The position numbers and the translations under genes were made by a program. Of a stretch of DNA of 50,365 nucleotides, positions 16,956-24,738 are shown one piece after another. The DNA lies in assembly GCA_017634975.1 (NCBI GenBank), contig JAGBMJ010000119.1, positions 1 to 50,365 on the forward strand, written 5' to 3'. The stretch's first letter is position 1; each line of letters starts with the position of its first letter. The notes beneath the pieces were generated by a model. The model worked only from the letters and a program-made list of their open reading frames with translations. It was not told the DNA's origin and did no database searches. This DNA is from Lachnospiraceae bacterium. Lineage in GTDB: Bacteria > Bacillota > Clostridia > Lachnospirales > Lachnospiraceae.

Positions 16956-17597
16956 ATGGCAGACATATATCTTTCGGGAATACGGATCCTGGAAAATGAG
17001 ATCAATGTGAAGACGGCGCTGACGCAGGTGGATCCGCTCAGGCGTGCGGATGCGGCACAGATCAAAGATCCGAAAAAACGTGCCCAGTCACTTGCTGCAG
17101 GGCTTCTTGTCCAGTATGCGGCCAGGGAACGCCTTGGAGAGGCGGCACCGGCGGGGATCTATGAGATCGTGACCGGGGAAAAGGGAAAGCCGTATTTTAA
17201 GGATTTTCCGAATCTTCATTTTTCCATTTCCCATTCCGGACAGATGGTGCTGGTGGCGCTTTCGGATCGGGCAGTCGGCGCGGATATCCAGGAGTGGAAG
17301 GAGCTTAAGGCGGACATCGCGGGACGTTTTTTTCATCCGAAGGAGACCGAATATCTGCGGGGAATGCCGGCCAGCGCATCGGAAAAGGCATTTTTTGATC
17401 TGTGGTGTCTGAAGGAAAGCTACATCAAATATACCGGTGAGGGGCTTGCACAGCCGCTGGATGAACTGGATTTTACACCGGTATTGCAGGGCGGAGGCTT
17501 TGCGGTTTTTGAATTTACGGAGGATAGCAGCCGGATCCGTGCGGAGCTGATCGAAGCACCGCATGGCTATTCCGCGGCAGTGATCGAAGCATTCTGA
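16956..17597 (+). CDS. 4'-phosphopantetheinyl transferase (Sfp type)
   Basis: A 213-aa enzyme that transfers the phosphopantetheine arm from CoA to carrier proteins. Sfp-superfamily motifs are present: VGADIQ (Mg-binding Asp), F-H-P-K-E-T-E-Y-L and W-C-L-K-E-S-Y-I-K-Y-T-G-E-G-L. HFSISHSGQMV supplies the upstream conserved His/Ser. No NRPS or PKS gene is in the window, so the carrier protein it serves is unknown; it could activate the acyl carrier protein. It is likely in one transcript with hisS. Confidence 0.9.
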   Translation: MADIYLSGIRILENEINVKTALTQVDPLRRADAAQIKDPKKRAQSLAAGLLVQYAARERLGEAAPAGIYEIVTGEKGKPYFKDFPNLHFSISHSGQMVLVALSDRAVGADIQEWKELKADIAGRFFHPKETEYLRGMPASASEKAFFDLWCLKESYIKYTGEGLAQPLDELDFTPVLQGGGFAVFEFTEDSSRIRAELIEAPHGYSAAVIEAF

Positions 17598-17656
17598 ACC
17601 GGCACGGATACCACGTGGAAGGCGGCAGGCGGCAGCGGCGAAAAGCGCGGTGGTCA

Positions 17657-17685
17657 TTGCCAGCCGGGACAAACCATGATACAAT
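17657..17685 (+). promoter_or_regulatory. Sigma-A promoter for the orphan 106-aa gene
   Basis: TTGCCA (17657-17662), 17-bp spacer, TACAAT (17680-17685), about 48 bp before the start codon at 17734. Confidence 0.6.
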
Positions 17686-17733
17686 CGTTTGCGGGGACAG
17701 TAAGGATACTGACTTAAGAGAAGGTTTGGTTTT

Positions 17734-18054
17734 ATGGGCAATAGTATGATGACGAAAGTGAAAGTGAACAATGAGATCGATCTGTGCGAGATCGTAGCGG
17801 TGAAGAATAAGAAGGTGGAAGACATACGCCACCGCATCTCGTCGGCTCTGCAGTACGCCAGGATATCCTACTTTATCCGCTGGCAGGAACCGGGGCTGGT
17901 AGGGAAAGTGCTGTTCCGGGAGAAGGCACGGCCGGTCTTTTGCGTGAATGCTGCACAGCTGGAGGATGCCCTGCGGATCTTTGACGAGCTGCATCTGACC
18001 AATCAGGAAGTGCATATTCTCGGGGAAAAATCCCAGAATAAATACTCGTTGTAA
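17734..18054 (+). CDS. Hypothetical protein, 106 aa
   Basis: Not recognised. The protein is soluble and mixed alpha/beta. It opens with MGNSMMTKVKVNNEID, then CEIVAVKNKKVEDIRHRIS, a segment with YFIRWQE and PVFCVNAAQLEDALRIFDELHL, and a charged tail. A GAAGG site and an upstream promoter support that it is a real gene. ATG 17749 is an alternative start. The frame ends just before the inverted copy of the dispersed repeat. The alternating beta/alpha pattern could fit a small ferredoxin-like fold, but no function is supported. Confidence 0.7.
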   Translation: MGNSMMTKVKVNNEIDLCEIVAVKNKKVEDIRHRISSALQYARISYFIRWQEPGLVGKVLFREKARPVFCVNAAQLEDALRIFDELHLTNQEVHILGEKSQNKYSL

Positions 18055-18061
18055 AATTGTT

Positions 18062-18205
18062 GTTACTATTCACAGCCCTTCGTGCTGTGATAGTAACGGG
18101 TTTTGCCAATGAAAATCGCCTGCGGCGATGGGCAAACCCCATCTCGCTCGGAATATTTGGGTCGTAATCGCGCAGCAAGTGCGCGATTCGACTGTGAATA
18201 GTAAC
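18062..18205 (-). repeat. Dispersed palindromic repeat, full copy C (inverted)
   Basis: The minus strand reads through the same order of hairpins as copy A at 286-430: the terminal repeat GTTACTATTCACAG, TCGCGCA-cttgc-TGCGCGA, a variable stretch, ATCGCC-gca-GGCGAT, and the CACAGC/GCTGTG end hairpin. About 25 bp in the middle differ strongly from copy A while the hairpin arms are conserved. It lies between the orphan gene and the tRNA-Thr promoter. Confidence 0.85.
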
Positions 18206-18235
18206 AAATTTTTTTCGATTTTTTGAATTTGCATC

Positions 18236-18264
18236 TTGACATTAGTAGTCGAATTTGCTAGAAT
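18236..18264 (+). promoter_or_regulatory. Sigma-A promoter for tRNA-Thr and tRNA-Pro
   Basis: TTGACA (18236-18241), 17-bp spacer, TAGAAT (18259-18264), about 22 bp before tRNA-Thr. The -35 box is a perfect consensus, as expected for stable RNA genes. Confidence 0.75.
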
Positions 18265-18286
18265 TAACACTCGGTGATAGAAAGAT

Positions 18287-18359
18287 GCTGCCGTGGCTCA
18301 GATGGTAGAGCGTCGCATTGGTAATGCGGAGGTCGGCGGTTCGATTCCGCTCGGCAGCT
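18287..18359 (+). tRNA. tRNA-Thr(GGT)
   Basis: Cloverleaf with acceptor GCTGCCG/CGGCAGC, D arm GCTC/GAGC, anticodon loop TTGGTAA giving anticodon GGT (reads ACC/ACU), T arm GGCGG-TTCGATT-CCGCT and discriminator T. CCA is not encoded. It is followed after 16 bp by tRNA-Pro in the same transcript. Confidence 0.95.
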
Positions 18360-18375
18360 TTGATCAATTTGTTTT

Positions 18376-18450
18376 CGGGGTGTGGCTCAGTTTGGCTAGA
18401 GCGCCGTGTTAGGGACGCGGAGGCCGCTGGTTCGAATCCAGTCACTCCGA
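18376..18450 (+). tRNA. tRNA-Pro(AGG)
   Basis: Cloverleaf with acceptor CGGGGTG/CACTCCG (one G-U pair), D arm GCTC/GAGC, anticodon stem CCGTG/CGCGG (one U-G pair), loop TTAGGGA giving anticodon AGG, and T loop TTCGAAT. G37 and the CGGGGTG acceptor are typical of tRNA-Pro. An adenosine at position 34 is unusual for a bacterial Pro tRNA (see findings). CCA is not encoded. Confidence 0.9.
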
Positions 18451-18457
18451 TGGAATG

Positions 18458-18484
18458 CGCAGGCCGACGGGGCTTGCGTTTTTT
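18458..18484 (+). terminator. Terminator after tRNA-Thr/tRNA-Pro
   Basis: Stem CGCAGGCC/GGCTTGCG (18458-18465 with 18471-18478) with a short loop, then six T residues (18479-18484). It lies eight bases after tRNA-Pro. Confidence 0.8.
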
Positions 18485-18547
18485 GTTTTGTTAAGGACAC
18501 ATTCGAAAATAGCCCGGAAACGGGATTTGCGGAAGCAGGAGGGGCAC

Positions 18548-19255
18548 ATGGATAAACTGTATATCGTTATGCCTGCGTATAACGAAGAGGAAAATATCCG
18601 GGAAGTGGTCAAGAACTGGTATGCATGCCTGGAAGGAAAAGACGAAGGCTCCAGATTGGTGGTTGCGGACAGCGGATCTTCCGATCTGACACATAAATAT
18701 TTAAAATCGATGCAGCGGGAATTGCCGCAGCTGGAGATCCTTACGGATACGCAGAAGCAGCACGGACCGAAACTGATGGCTTTGTACCGTTATGCGATCG
18801 AACAGGGAGCGGATTATATTTTCCAGACAGATTCGGACGGGCAGACCCTGCCGCAGGAATTTCCGGCGTTTTGGGATGCGCGAGGCAAATACGATCTGGT
18901 GCTGGCGAACCGGTCCGTACGCGGAGACGGCAAGGCCAGAGCTTTTGTGGAAAAGGTCGTTTGTCTTCTTCTGAAACTGTATTTCGGCGTGAGGCTGCAG
19001 GATGCCAACGCACCGTTTCGGCTGATGAAGGCAGAGGTGCTGGAGAAGTACCTGGACCGCCTGCCGGACGATTACAATATACCGAACATTATGTTCACGA
19101 CCTATTTTGCATATTATAAAGAAAAAATGAAATTTATGGAGATCACATTCCGTCCGCGCAAGGCGGGAAAAAACTCCATCAATTTCGGCAGGATCTTTGC
19201 GATCGGGTGGAAAGCCTTGGGAGATTTTCACCGGTTTAAGAAAGAAATGCATTGA
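18548..19255 (+). CDS. Glycosyltransferase family 2
   Basis: A 235-aa GT-A fold transferase. The nucleotide-binding start IVMPAYNEEENIREVV is at residues 5-20, VVADSGSSD follows, and the metal-binding D-x-D is seen as QTDSDGQT (about 95). The acceptor region reads GVRLQDANAPFRLMK. The C-terminus ends in RKAGKNSINF without the paired membrane helices of DPM-type enzymes, and no obvious transmembrane segment is seen. The ATG at 18548 follows GGAGGGG; the frame upstream overlaps the tRNA-Pro gene and its terminator. Donor and acceptor sugars are unknown. Confidence 0.88.
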   Translation: MDKLYIVMPAYNEEENIREVVKNWYACLEGKDEGSRLVVADSGSSDLTHKYLKSMQRELPQLEILTDTQKQHGPKLMALYRYAIEQGADYIFQTDSDGQTLPQEFPAFWDARGKYDLVLANRSVRGDGKARAFVEKVVCLLLKLYFGVRLQDANAPFRLMKAEVLEKYLDRLPDDYNIPNIMFTTYFAYYKEKMKFMEITFRPRKAGKNSINFGRIFAIGWKALGDFHRFKKEMH

Positions 19256-19266
19256 AAAGGGCAGGC

Positions 19267-19295
19267 TTGACGAGTATAAAGCCTTGAATTATAAT
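19267..19295 (+). promoter_or_regulatory. Sigma-A promoter for yicC and downstream operon
   Basis: TTGACG (19267-19272), 17-bp spacer, TATAAT (19290-19295), about 40 bp before the yicC start. It may drive the whole run from yicC to the neuB-like gene. Confidence 0.7.
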
Positions 19296-19335
19296 AAAAC
19301 AGTATGCCTAAAAAGACTGATTATTGGGGGATGAT

Positions 19336-20214
19336 ATGATCAAGAGTATGACCGGTTTCGGACGATGCGAGATGGAAGAACACGCACGCCGCATCACCGT
19401 TGAGATGAAGGCAGTCAATCACAGATATCTGGATCTGTCGATCAAGATGCCGAAGAAGTTTAATCCGTTTGAAGCGCAGATCCGCAATGTGCTGAAGGAG
19501 TATATCGAGCGCGGAAAAGTGGATCTTTATATTACATGTGAGGATCTCGGGGAAGAGAACCTGCAGATCCGTTACAACCGTTCGGTAGCCGCAGAATATC
19601 TGCAGTATTTAAGGCAGATGTCGGAAGAATTCGGCTTAGAGGATGATGTGCGGGTATCTACTTTATCCCGTTTTCCGGAAGTATTCTCGATGGAAGACAT
19701 ACAGCAGGATGAGGAAGAGATCTGGCAGGATCTTGAGAAGGTAGTCCGTGGTGCAGCCAAGGTCTTTGTGGAGAGCAGAGAACGGGAAGGGGAAGCGCTG
19801 AAGGCAGACCTTCTGGATAAGCTGGAAAACATGCAGAAGAGTGTGGCTCAGATCGAAGAGCGATCACCGCAGGTGATCGAGGAGTACCGCGAAAAACTGC
19901 GTGCCAAGGTAAGAGAACTGGTCGGCGATGTACAGCTGGATGAGAGCCGGCTGATGATGGAAGTGACGGTTTTTGCCGACAAGATCTGCGTGGATGAGGA
20001 GATGGTACGCTTAAAGAGCCATATCGCTGCGATGAGCCAGGAACTGAAGAAGGGCGGCAGCGTAGGACGCAAGCTCGACTTTATCGCGCAGGAGATGAAC
20101 CGGGAAGCAAATACAACGCTTTCCAAAGCAAATGATCTGCTGACTTCGGATGCAGCGATCGAACTGAAGACCGGCATCGAAAAGATCAGGGAGCAGATTC
20201 AAAACCTGGAATAG
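19336..20214 (+). CDS. yicC: YicC-family endoribonuclease
   Basis: A 292-aa protein with the family opening MIKSMTGFGR and the N-terminal block VEMKAVNHRYLDL. The C-terminal domain contains GGSVGRKLDFIAQEMNREANT and ends near SKANDLLTSDAAIELK, both hallmarks of YicC. In E. coli YicC acts as an endoribonuclease affecting small-RNA turnover; activity here is inferred. ATG 19336 is used because it gives the conserved start; an upstream TTG is in frame at 19324. It heads the remA-gmk-rpoZ cluster, the usual order in Firmicutes. Confidence 0.95.
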   Translation: MIKSMTGFGRCEMEEHARRITVEMKAVNHRYLDLSIKMPKKFNPFEAQIRNVLKEYIERGKVDLYITCEDLGEENLQIRYNRSVAAEYLQYLRQMSEEFGLEDDVRVSTLSRFPEVFSMEDIQQDEEEIWQDLEKVVRGAAKVFVESREREGEALKADLLDKLENMQKSVAQIEERSPQVIEEYREKLRAKVRELVGDVQLDESRLMMEVTVFADKICVDEEMVRLKSHIAAMSQELKKGGSVGRKLDFIAQEMNREANTTLSKANDLLTSDAAIELKTGIEKIREQIQNLE

Positions 20215-20220
20215 CTACAA

Positions 20221-20348
20221 GCAATGCAAGCATCAGCAAGCCGTGGAAAGCGTCGCTGCTTGCAGCAGACGGTTTGTGCGGCTTGGTGGGGCGTAGGACG
20301 GCGCCAGCCGTCCATCCGGCGAACCGTAGGTTTGACGGATGGCATTGC
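20221..20348 (+). promoter_or_regulatory. 128-nt multi-branched structured element before remA
   Basis: The element is closed by a perfect GCAATGC/GCATTGC pair (20221-20227 with 20342-20348). Inside are three further helices: CAAGCCG/CGGCTTG (20237-20243 with 20279-20285) enclosing CGTC-GCTGC-tt-GCAGC-a-GACG; GGACGGC-gcca-GCCGTCC (20296-20313); and ATCCG/CGGAT (20314-20318 with 20336-20340) enclosing AACC-gta-GGTT. It fills the yicC-remA gap and ends 16 nt before the remA start. It could be a leader RNA acting on remA or a mobile repeat. Confidence 0.55.
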
Positions 20349-20363
20349 GGAATAGGAATATAT

Positions 20364-20615
20364 ATGGCAAAACTACTGCATATCGGTTTCGGAAATGTGG
20401 TGAATGAGGAAAAGATCATAGCGATCGTCCATCCGGAGGCGGCCCCGATCAAGCGTCTGGTGACGCACGCCAGAGAAAACGATCTGGCGGTGGATGCTAC
20501 CCACGGGCGCAAGACCAAGTCGGTCATCGTGATGGAAGGACAGCAGGTGGTGCTGTCGGCGCTGCTTCCGGAAACCATTGTCGGACGCAGTCTGGATACA
20601 TCGGAGGAGACGTAA
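20364..20615 (+). CDS. remA: RemA-like regulator (DUF370)
   Basis: An 83-aa protein that matches the DUF370/RemA family over its full length: LLHIGFGNVV, IIAIVHPEAAPIKRL, and ATHGRKTKSVIVME. In Bacillus subtilis RemA is a DNA-binding activator of matrix and osmoprotection genes; it forms oligomeric rings. The target genes here are unknown. The start at ATG 20364 gives the family N-terminus; the frame further upstream is the structured element. The gmk ATG directly follows its stop codon. Confidence 0.93.
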   Translation: MAKLLHIGFGNVVNEEKIIAIVHPEAAPIKRLVTHARENDLAVDATHGRKTKSVIVMEGQQVVLSALLPETIVGRSLDTSEET

Positions 20616-21257
20616 ATGAAAGAAGGGCGGGAAGGCATACTGGTAGTGATCTCCGGTTTCGCGGGAACCGGAAAAGGCACTCTGGTAAAAGGTCTTTTGG
20701 AAAAATATGATAACTATGCGCTTTCGGTTTCCATGACTACAAGAAATCCCAGACCGGGGGAAGAAGACGGGGTATCCTACTTCTTCGTCAGCCGGGAAAA
20801 ATTTGAAGAAACCATTGCGGCGCAGGGGCTGATCGAGTACGCAAGCTACTGCGATAATTACTACGGAACCCCCAAGGCTTATGTGGAAGAACAGTTAAAG
20901 GCCGGCAAGGATGTGATCCTGGAGATCGAGATCCAGGGAGCACTCAAGATCCGTGAGATCTACCCGACGGCACTGCTGCTTTTTGTGATGCCGCCCAGTG
21001 CGCAGATATTGAGGGACCGCCTGATCGGACGCGGTACGGAGACACCGGAAGTGGTGAAGAAACGTATGGACCGTGCGGCGCAGGAATCGGAAGGGATCGA
21101 GCAGTACGACTACATCGTCGTTAATGATAAGATCGAGCAGTGTATCGAAGACACGCACGCGATCATCGAAGCGGCACACTGCAAACCGTTTCGGAACGAA
21201 CGCTTTATACAGACGGTACGGGAAGATCTGTACCGCTTAAAAACGGAAACCAACTGA
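20616..21257 (+). CDS. gmk: Guanylate kinase
   Basis: A 213-aa enzyme that phosphorylates GMP to GDP. The P-loop is SGFAGTGKGT (about residues 14-23), the GMP-binding region reads SVSMTTRNPRPGE, and GVSYFFVSREKFE and EIEIQGALKI follow. It begins at the first base after the remA stop, so translation is probably coupled. Next in the operon is rpoZ, as in many Firmicutes. Confidence 0.97.
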   Translation: MKEGREGILVVISGFAGTGKGTLVKGLLEKYDNYALSVSMTTRNPRPGEEDGVSYFFVSREKFEETIAAQGLIEYASYCDNYYGTPKAYVEEQLKAGKDVILEIEIQGALKIREIYPTALLLFVMPPSAQILRDRLIGRGTETPEVVKKRMDRAAQESEGIEQYDYIVVNDKIEQCIEDTHAIIEAAHCKPFRNERFIQTVREDLYRLKTETN

Positions 21258-21279
21258 ATCATTAAGGAGGAACAATACT

Positions 21280-21516
21280 ATGATGTTACATCCGTCTTAC
21301 ACCGACCTGATCGAGGTGGTAAACAGTGAAGCGGGAGAGGGCGAGCCGCCTTTGGTAAATTCCCGTTATTCCATCGTGATGGCGACGGCTAAACGTGCAC
21401 GTCAGCTGATCGGCGGACAGCCGGCTCTGGTACCTTCCAAGGGAAAGAAGCCGCTTTCCGTAGCCGTACAGGAGTTAAACGAATCCAAGATCCATATTTT
21501 GGGTGACGAGGCATAA
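21280..21516 (+). CDS. rpoZ: RNA polymerase omega subunit
   Basis: A 78-aa protein. The conserved segment NSRYSIVMATAKRARQLI contains the omega core (R-Y-x-x-V-x-x-x-A-x-R-A-R-Q). The C-terminal half is short and acidic as in Clostridia. The start follows a perfect AAGGAGG site (21264-21270), with a second in-frame ATG at 21283. It sits between gmk and rimO. Confidence 0.95.
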   Translation: MMLHPSYTDLIEVVNSEAGEGEPPLVNSRYSIVMATAKRARQLIGGQPALVPSKGKKPLSVAVQELNESKIHILGDEA

Positions 21517-21523
21517 TATTTCT

Positions 21524-22873
21524 ATGTCAAATGCACTTCACAAGATCATGCTGGTATCCCTGGGATGTGACAAGAATCTGGTAGATTCGGAAATGATGCT
21601 GGGGATGCTTTCAGAAGCCGGCTTTGAGATCACGAACGATGAACAGGAAGCGGAAGTGGTGATCGTAAACACCTGCTGCTTCATCATGGATGCAAAAGAA
21701 GAGAGCATCACGACTCTCATTGAATACGGCAAACTGAAAGAAACCGCGAAATGCAAGGCGCTTATTGCAACCGGATGCCTGGCACAGCGATATGCCGATG
21801 AGATCCACAAAGAGATCCCGGAGGTAGATGCTGTGGTAGGCACTTCTGCGTTTGATAAGATCATTGAAGTGGTTCGATCGGTGCTCGGAGGCGGGCGGCA
21901 GGATGCCATAGAGGATCTTGCGCATACCGTATCCGGCAAACCGCGAGTGCTTTCGACCGGCGGACATTATGCCTATATGAAGATCGCGGAGGGCTGCAAC
22001 AAACGCTGCACCTACTGCATCATTCCTTCGATCCGCGGAGATTACCGTTCGGTACCGATGGAGACGCTTCTTGCCGAGGCGGCTCGCCTGGTGGAGGGCG
22101 GTGTACGGGAACTGATCCTGGTCGCACAGGAGACGACGCTCTACGGCATCGATCTGTATGGAGAAAAGCGCCTGCCGGCACTGTTGCACGAACTGGCAAA
22201 GATCGAGGATCTGAAATGGATCCGGCTGCTGTACTGCTATCCGGAAGAGATCACGGACGAACTGATCGATACGATCGCTGCGGAGCCGAAGATCTGTCAT
22301 TACCTGGATCTGCCCATACAGCACAGCGAGGATGAGGTCCTGAAGCGTATGGGACGCAGGACCCGCAGAGCGGAACTGGAGGAGACGATTGCAAAGATCC
22401 GTGCGCGCATTCCCGATATCTGCCTGCGTACCACACTGATCTGCGGTTTCCCGCAGGAGACAGAGGAAGATTACGACCATCTGAAATCTTTTGTAGAGAA
22501 GATGCGTTTTGACCGTCTGGGGGTATTTCCTTATTCCCCGGAGGAAGGCACTCCGGCAGAACGGATGGACGGCCAGATCGATGAAGCGGTCAAGAAGAGC
22601 CGCGCGGAAGGCATTATGGCTCTGCAGCAGGAGATCGCCTTTGAACAGGCACAGGCGATGGAAGGCCGTGTCCTGGAATGTATCGTAGAGGGACGTATAC
22701 CGGAGGAAAATGTGCTGGTATGCCGCAGCTATATGGATGCTCCTGATGTGGATGGATATGTTTTTGTGGATACGGAGAAAGAATACATGAGCGGCACCAT
22801 TGTACGGATCAAGGTGACCGGTAGTGAAGAATATGATCTGATCGGAGAATTTGCTGATGAATCTGCCGAATAA
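21524..22873 (+). CDS. rimO: Ribosomal protein uS12 methylthiotransferase
   Basis: A 449-aa radical-SAM enzyme that methylthiolates an Asp of ribosomal protein S12. The N-terminal UPF0004 domain has SLGCDKNLVDSEMM, with further cluster cysteines in NTCCFIMDA and ATGCLAQRY. The radical SAM motif is C-N-K-R-C-T-Y-C (about 161-168). A C-terminal TRAM domain follows. The LVSLGCDKN-type opening separates it from MiaB. ATG 21524 begins 7 bp after rpoZ. Its end overlaps pgsA by 17 bp. Confidence 0.96.
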   Translation: MSNALHKIMLVSLGCDKNLVDSEMMLGMLSEAGFEITNDEQEAEVVIVNTCCFIMDAKEESITTLIEYGKLKETAKCKALIATGCLAQRYADEIHKEIPEVDAVVGTSAFDKIIEVVRSVLGGGRQDAIEDLAHTVSGKPRVLSTGGHYAYMKIAEGCNKRCTYCIIPSIRGDYRSVPMETLLAEAARLVEGGVRELILVAQETTLYGIDLYGEKRLPALLHELAKIEDLKWIRLLYCYPEEITDELIDTIAAEPKICHYLDLPIQHSEDEVLKRMGRRTRRAELEETIAKIRARIPDICLRTTLICGFPQETEEDYDHLKSFVEKMRFDRLGVFPYSPEEGTPAERMDGQIDEAVKKSRAEGIMALQQEIAFEQAQAMEGRVLECIVEGRIPEENVLVCRSYMDAPDVDGYVFVDTEKEYMSGTIVRIKVTGSEEYDLIGEFADESAE

Positions 22874-23420
22874 ACTGACAACATTTCGTGTGGTACTGAT
22901 CCCGTTCTTTGTGGTGTTTTTGATGACTGATCTGGCCGGAGCTGCCTCCAAATGGGTAGCTTTGGGCCTTTTTATTGTGGCATCACTGACGGATTTTCTG
23001 GACGGCTATATTGCCCGGAAGAACAATCTGGTCACCAATTTCGGGAAGTTTATGGATCCGCTGGCGGACAAGCTTCTGGTAAGTGCGGCGATGATCTGTT
23101 TTGTGGAACTGCACCGTATCCCTGCGTGGATCGTGCTGATCATCATCGCACGCGAGTTCTTTATCAGCGGTTTCCGTCTGGTGGCAGCCGAGCAGGGAGT
23201 CGTGATCGCGGCCGGCTGGTGGGGCAAGTTCAAGACGGCATTTCAGATGTTCATGGTGATCTTTATGATCGTGGAAGCCGCGCTGAAAGACCGGGCGGTC
23301 ACACTGGTACCGCTCACGGTTGCTGCGGATGTGTTAATGTATATCTCGCTGGCTTTGACCCTGATCTCCATGGCAGATTATGTGGCAAAGAATAAAGCGG
23401 TTTTGAAGGAGCAGAAGTGA
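22857..23420 (+). CDS. pgsA: CDP-diacylglycerol-glycerol-3-phosphate 3-phosphatidyltransferase
   Basis: A 187-aa membrane enzyme that makes phosphatidylglycerophosphate. The CDP-alcohol phosphatidyltransferase motif D-G-x2-A-R-x8-G-x3-D-x3-D is complete from DGYIARK to MDPLAD. Four or five hydrophobic segments are seen. The N-terminus MNLPNKLTTFRVVLIPFF is typical of PgsA. It overlaps the rimO end by 17 bp, indicating translational coupling. cinA follows one base after its stop. Confidence 0.95.
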   Translation: MNLPNKLTTFRVVLIPFFVVFLMTDLAGAASKWVALGLFIVASLTDFLDGYIARKNNLVTNFGKFMDPLADKLLVSAAMICFVELHRIPAWIVLIIIAREFFISGFRLVAAEQGVVIAAGWWGKFKTAFQMFMVIFMIVEAALKDRAVTLVPLTVAADVLMYISLALTLISMADYVAKNKAVLKEQK

Positions 23421-23421
23421 T

Positions 23422-24729
23422 ATGGTAGTCGAGACCATTTGCATCGGAACAGAGATCCTTTTAGGCAACAGACATCATACAAACGCCAATTATCTGGCAC
23501 AGGAATACGCCAAACTCGGTCTTTCCACCTATGCACAGTCGGTGGTGGGTGATAACGAAGAGCGCATCATGGAGGCGCTGAGGCTGGCACTGTCCAGATC
23601 GGATCTGGTGGTATTGAACGGAGGGCTCGGGCCCACGCAGGATGATATCACCAAAGAGACCGTAGCGAAGCTTCTGGGACGTGAGATGCATTCCGACGAA
23701 GTGACGAAGAAGCACATCGAAGAATACTTCCGGACACGCGGTCAGGTGATGGCGGAGTGCAATCTGCGCCAGACGATGATCCCGGAGGAAGCCAGGATAC
23801 TGGATAATGAGCTAGGGACCGCACCGGGGATCCTGCTGAACCTGTCCGAGGAAGAGAGTGCAGGATTCCGGAAGACGACCGGGGAGATCCAGACGATCAT
23901 CCTGTTGCCGGGGCCTCCGGAAGAACTGCAGGAGATGTGGCAGAAAAGAGTGGTACCCTATCTGGAGAAACGTTCGGGGGAATTCATCTATTCGGCAACG
24001 GTAAAGGTATGCGGACGTACGGAAAGTGAGATCGCGGAGATACTGGATGACGTGATCCGGCAGAATGGGGAAGTGACAGTAGCGCCGTATGCCAGGACCG
24101 GCGAGGTGCACCTGCGTGTAACGGCAAAGGCGTCGGACGAAAAGACGGCGAAGAAGCTGGTGAAACCGGTGGTCAAAGAGATCAAGACCAGACTGGGGGA
24201 CAGTGTATATACCACGGATGAAGACGTGACCCTGGAAAAGGCTGTCGTGGATCTGCTGCTGGCCAATGAACTGACGGTAACGACTGTGGAATCCTGCACC
24301 GGAGGTCTGATCGCCGGGCGGCTGATCAATGTGCAGGGCGTATCGGAAGTATATAAATCCGGTTTTGTTACCTATTCAAACAAAGCCAAACGGAAACTGG
24401 TGGGCGTGAAGCGTAAGACACTGGACAAATACGGGGCGGTCAGCGAACAGACCGTACGTGAGATGGTCGGCGGAGTAACGCTCTTTAACCGTGCGGATGT
24501 AGCAGTAGCGGTGTCGGGCATCGCAGGTCCGGACGGAGGAACGGAAGAAAAGCCGGTAGGACTGGTATATATTGCAGTCAGTGTATGCGGAGTGGTGACG
24601 GTGAAAGAATACCACTTTATCGGGAACCGTGCGATGATCCGCGAGCGTGCCGTAGCGGCGGCGCTGGATCAGATGCGCAGATGTATTCTGGAGTATTACA
24701 GCAAGCTGACATTCGGAAAAGAGGAGTAA
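23422..24729 (+). CDS. cinA: CinA-like competence/damage-inducible protein
   Basis: A 435-aa two-domain protein. The N-terminal molybdopterin-binding-like domain has ICIGTEILLG, VLNGGLGPTQDDITKE and LLPGPPEELQEMW. The C-terminal CinA domain, an NMN deamidase fold, has TVESCTGGLIAGRL, YKSGFVTYSNKAK and VSGIAGPDGGTEEKPVGLVYIA. Likely roles are ADP-ribose pyrophosphatase and NMN amidohydrolase in pyridine-nucleotide repair. It starts one base after pgsA. In other bacteria cinA and recA are neighbours; here one gene and a terminator separate them. Confidence 0.95.
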   Translation: MVVETICIGTEILLGNRHHTNANYLAQEYAKLGLSTYAQSVVGDNEERIMEALRLALSRSDLVVLNGGLGPTQDDITKETVAKLLGREMHSDEVTKKHIEEYFRTRGQVMAECNLRQTMIPEEARILDNELGTAPGILLNLSEEESAGFRKTTGEIQTIILLPGPPEELQEMWQKRVVPYLEKRSGEFIYSATVKVCGRTESEIAEILDDVIRQNGEVTVAPYARTGEVHLRVTAKASDEKTAKKLVKPVVKEIKTRLGDSVYTTDEDVTLEKAVVDLLLANELTVTTVESCTGGLIAGRLINVQGVSEVYKSGFVTYSNKAKRKLVGVKRKTLDKYGAVSEQTVREMVGGVTLFNRADVAVAVSGIAGPDGGTEEKPVGLVYIAVSVCGVVTVKEYHFIGNRAMIRERAVAAALDQMRRCILEYYSKLTFGKEE

Positions 24730-24738
24730 GGGAGCATT

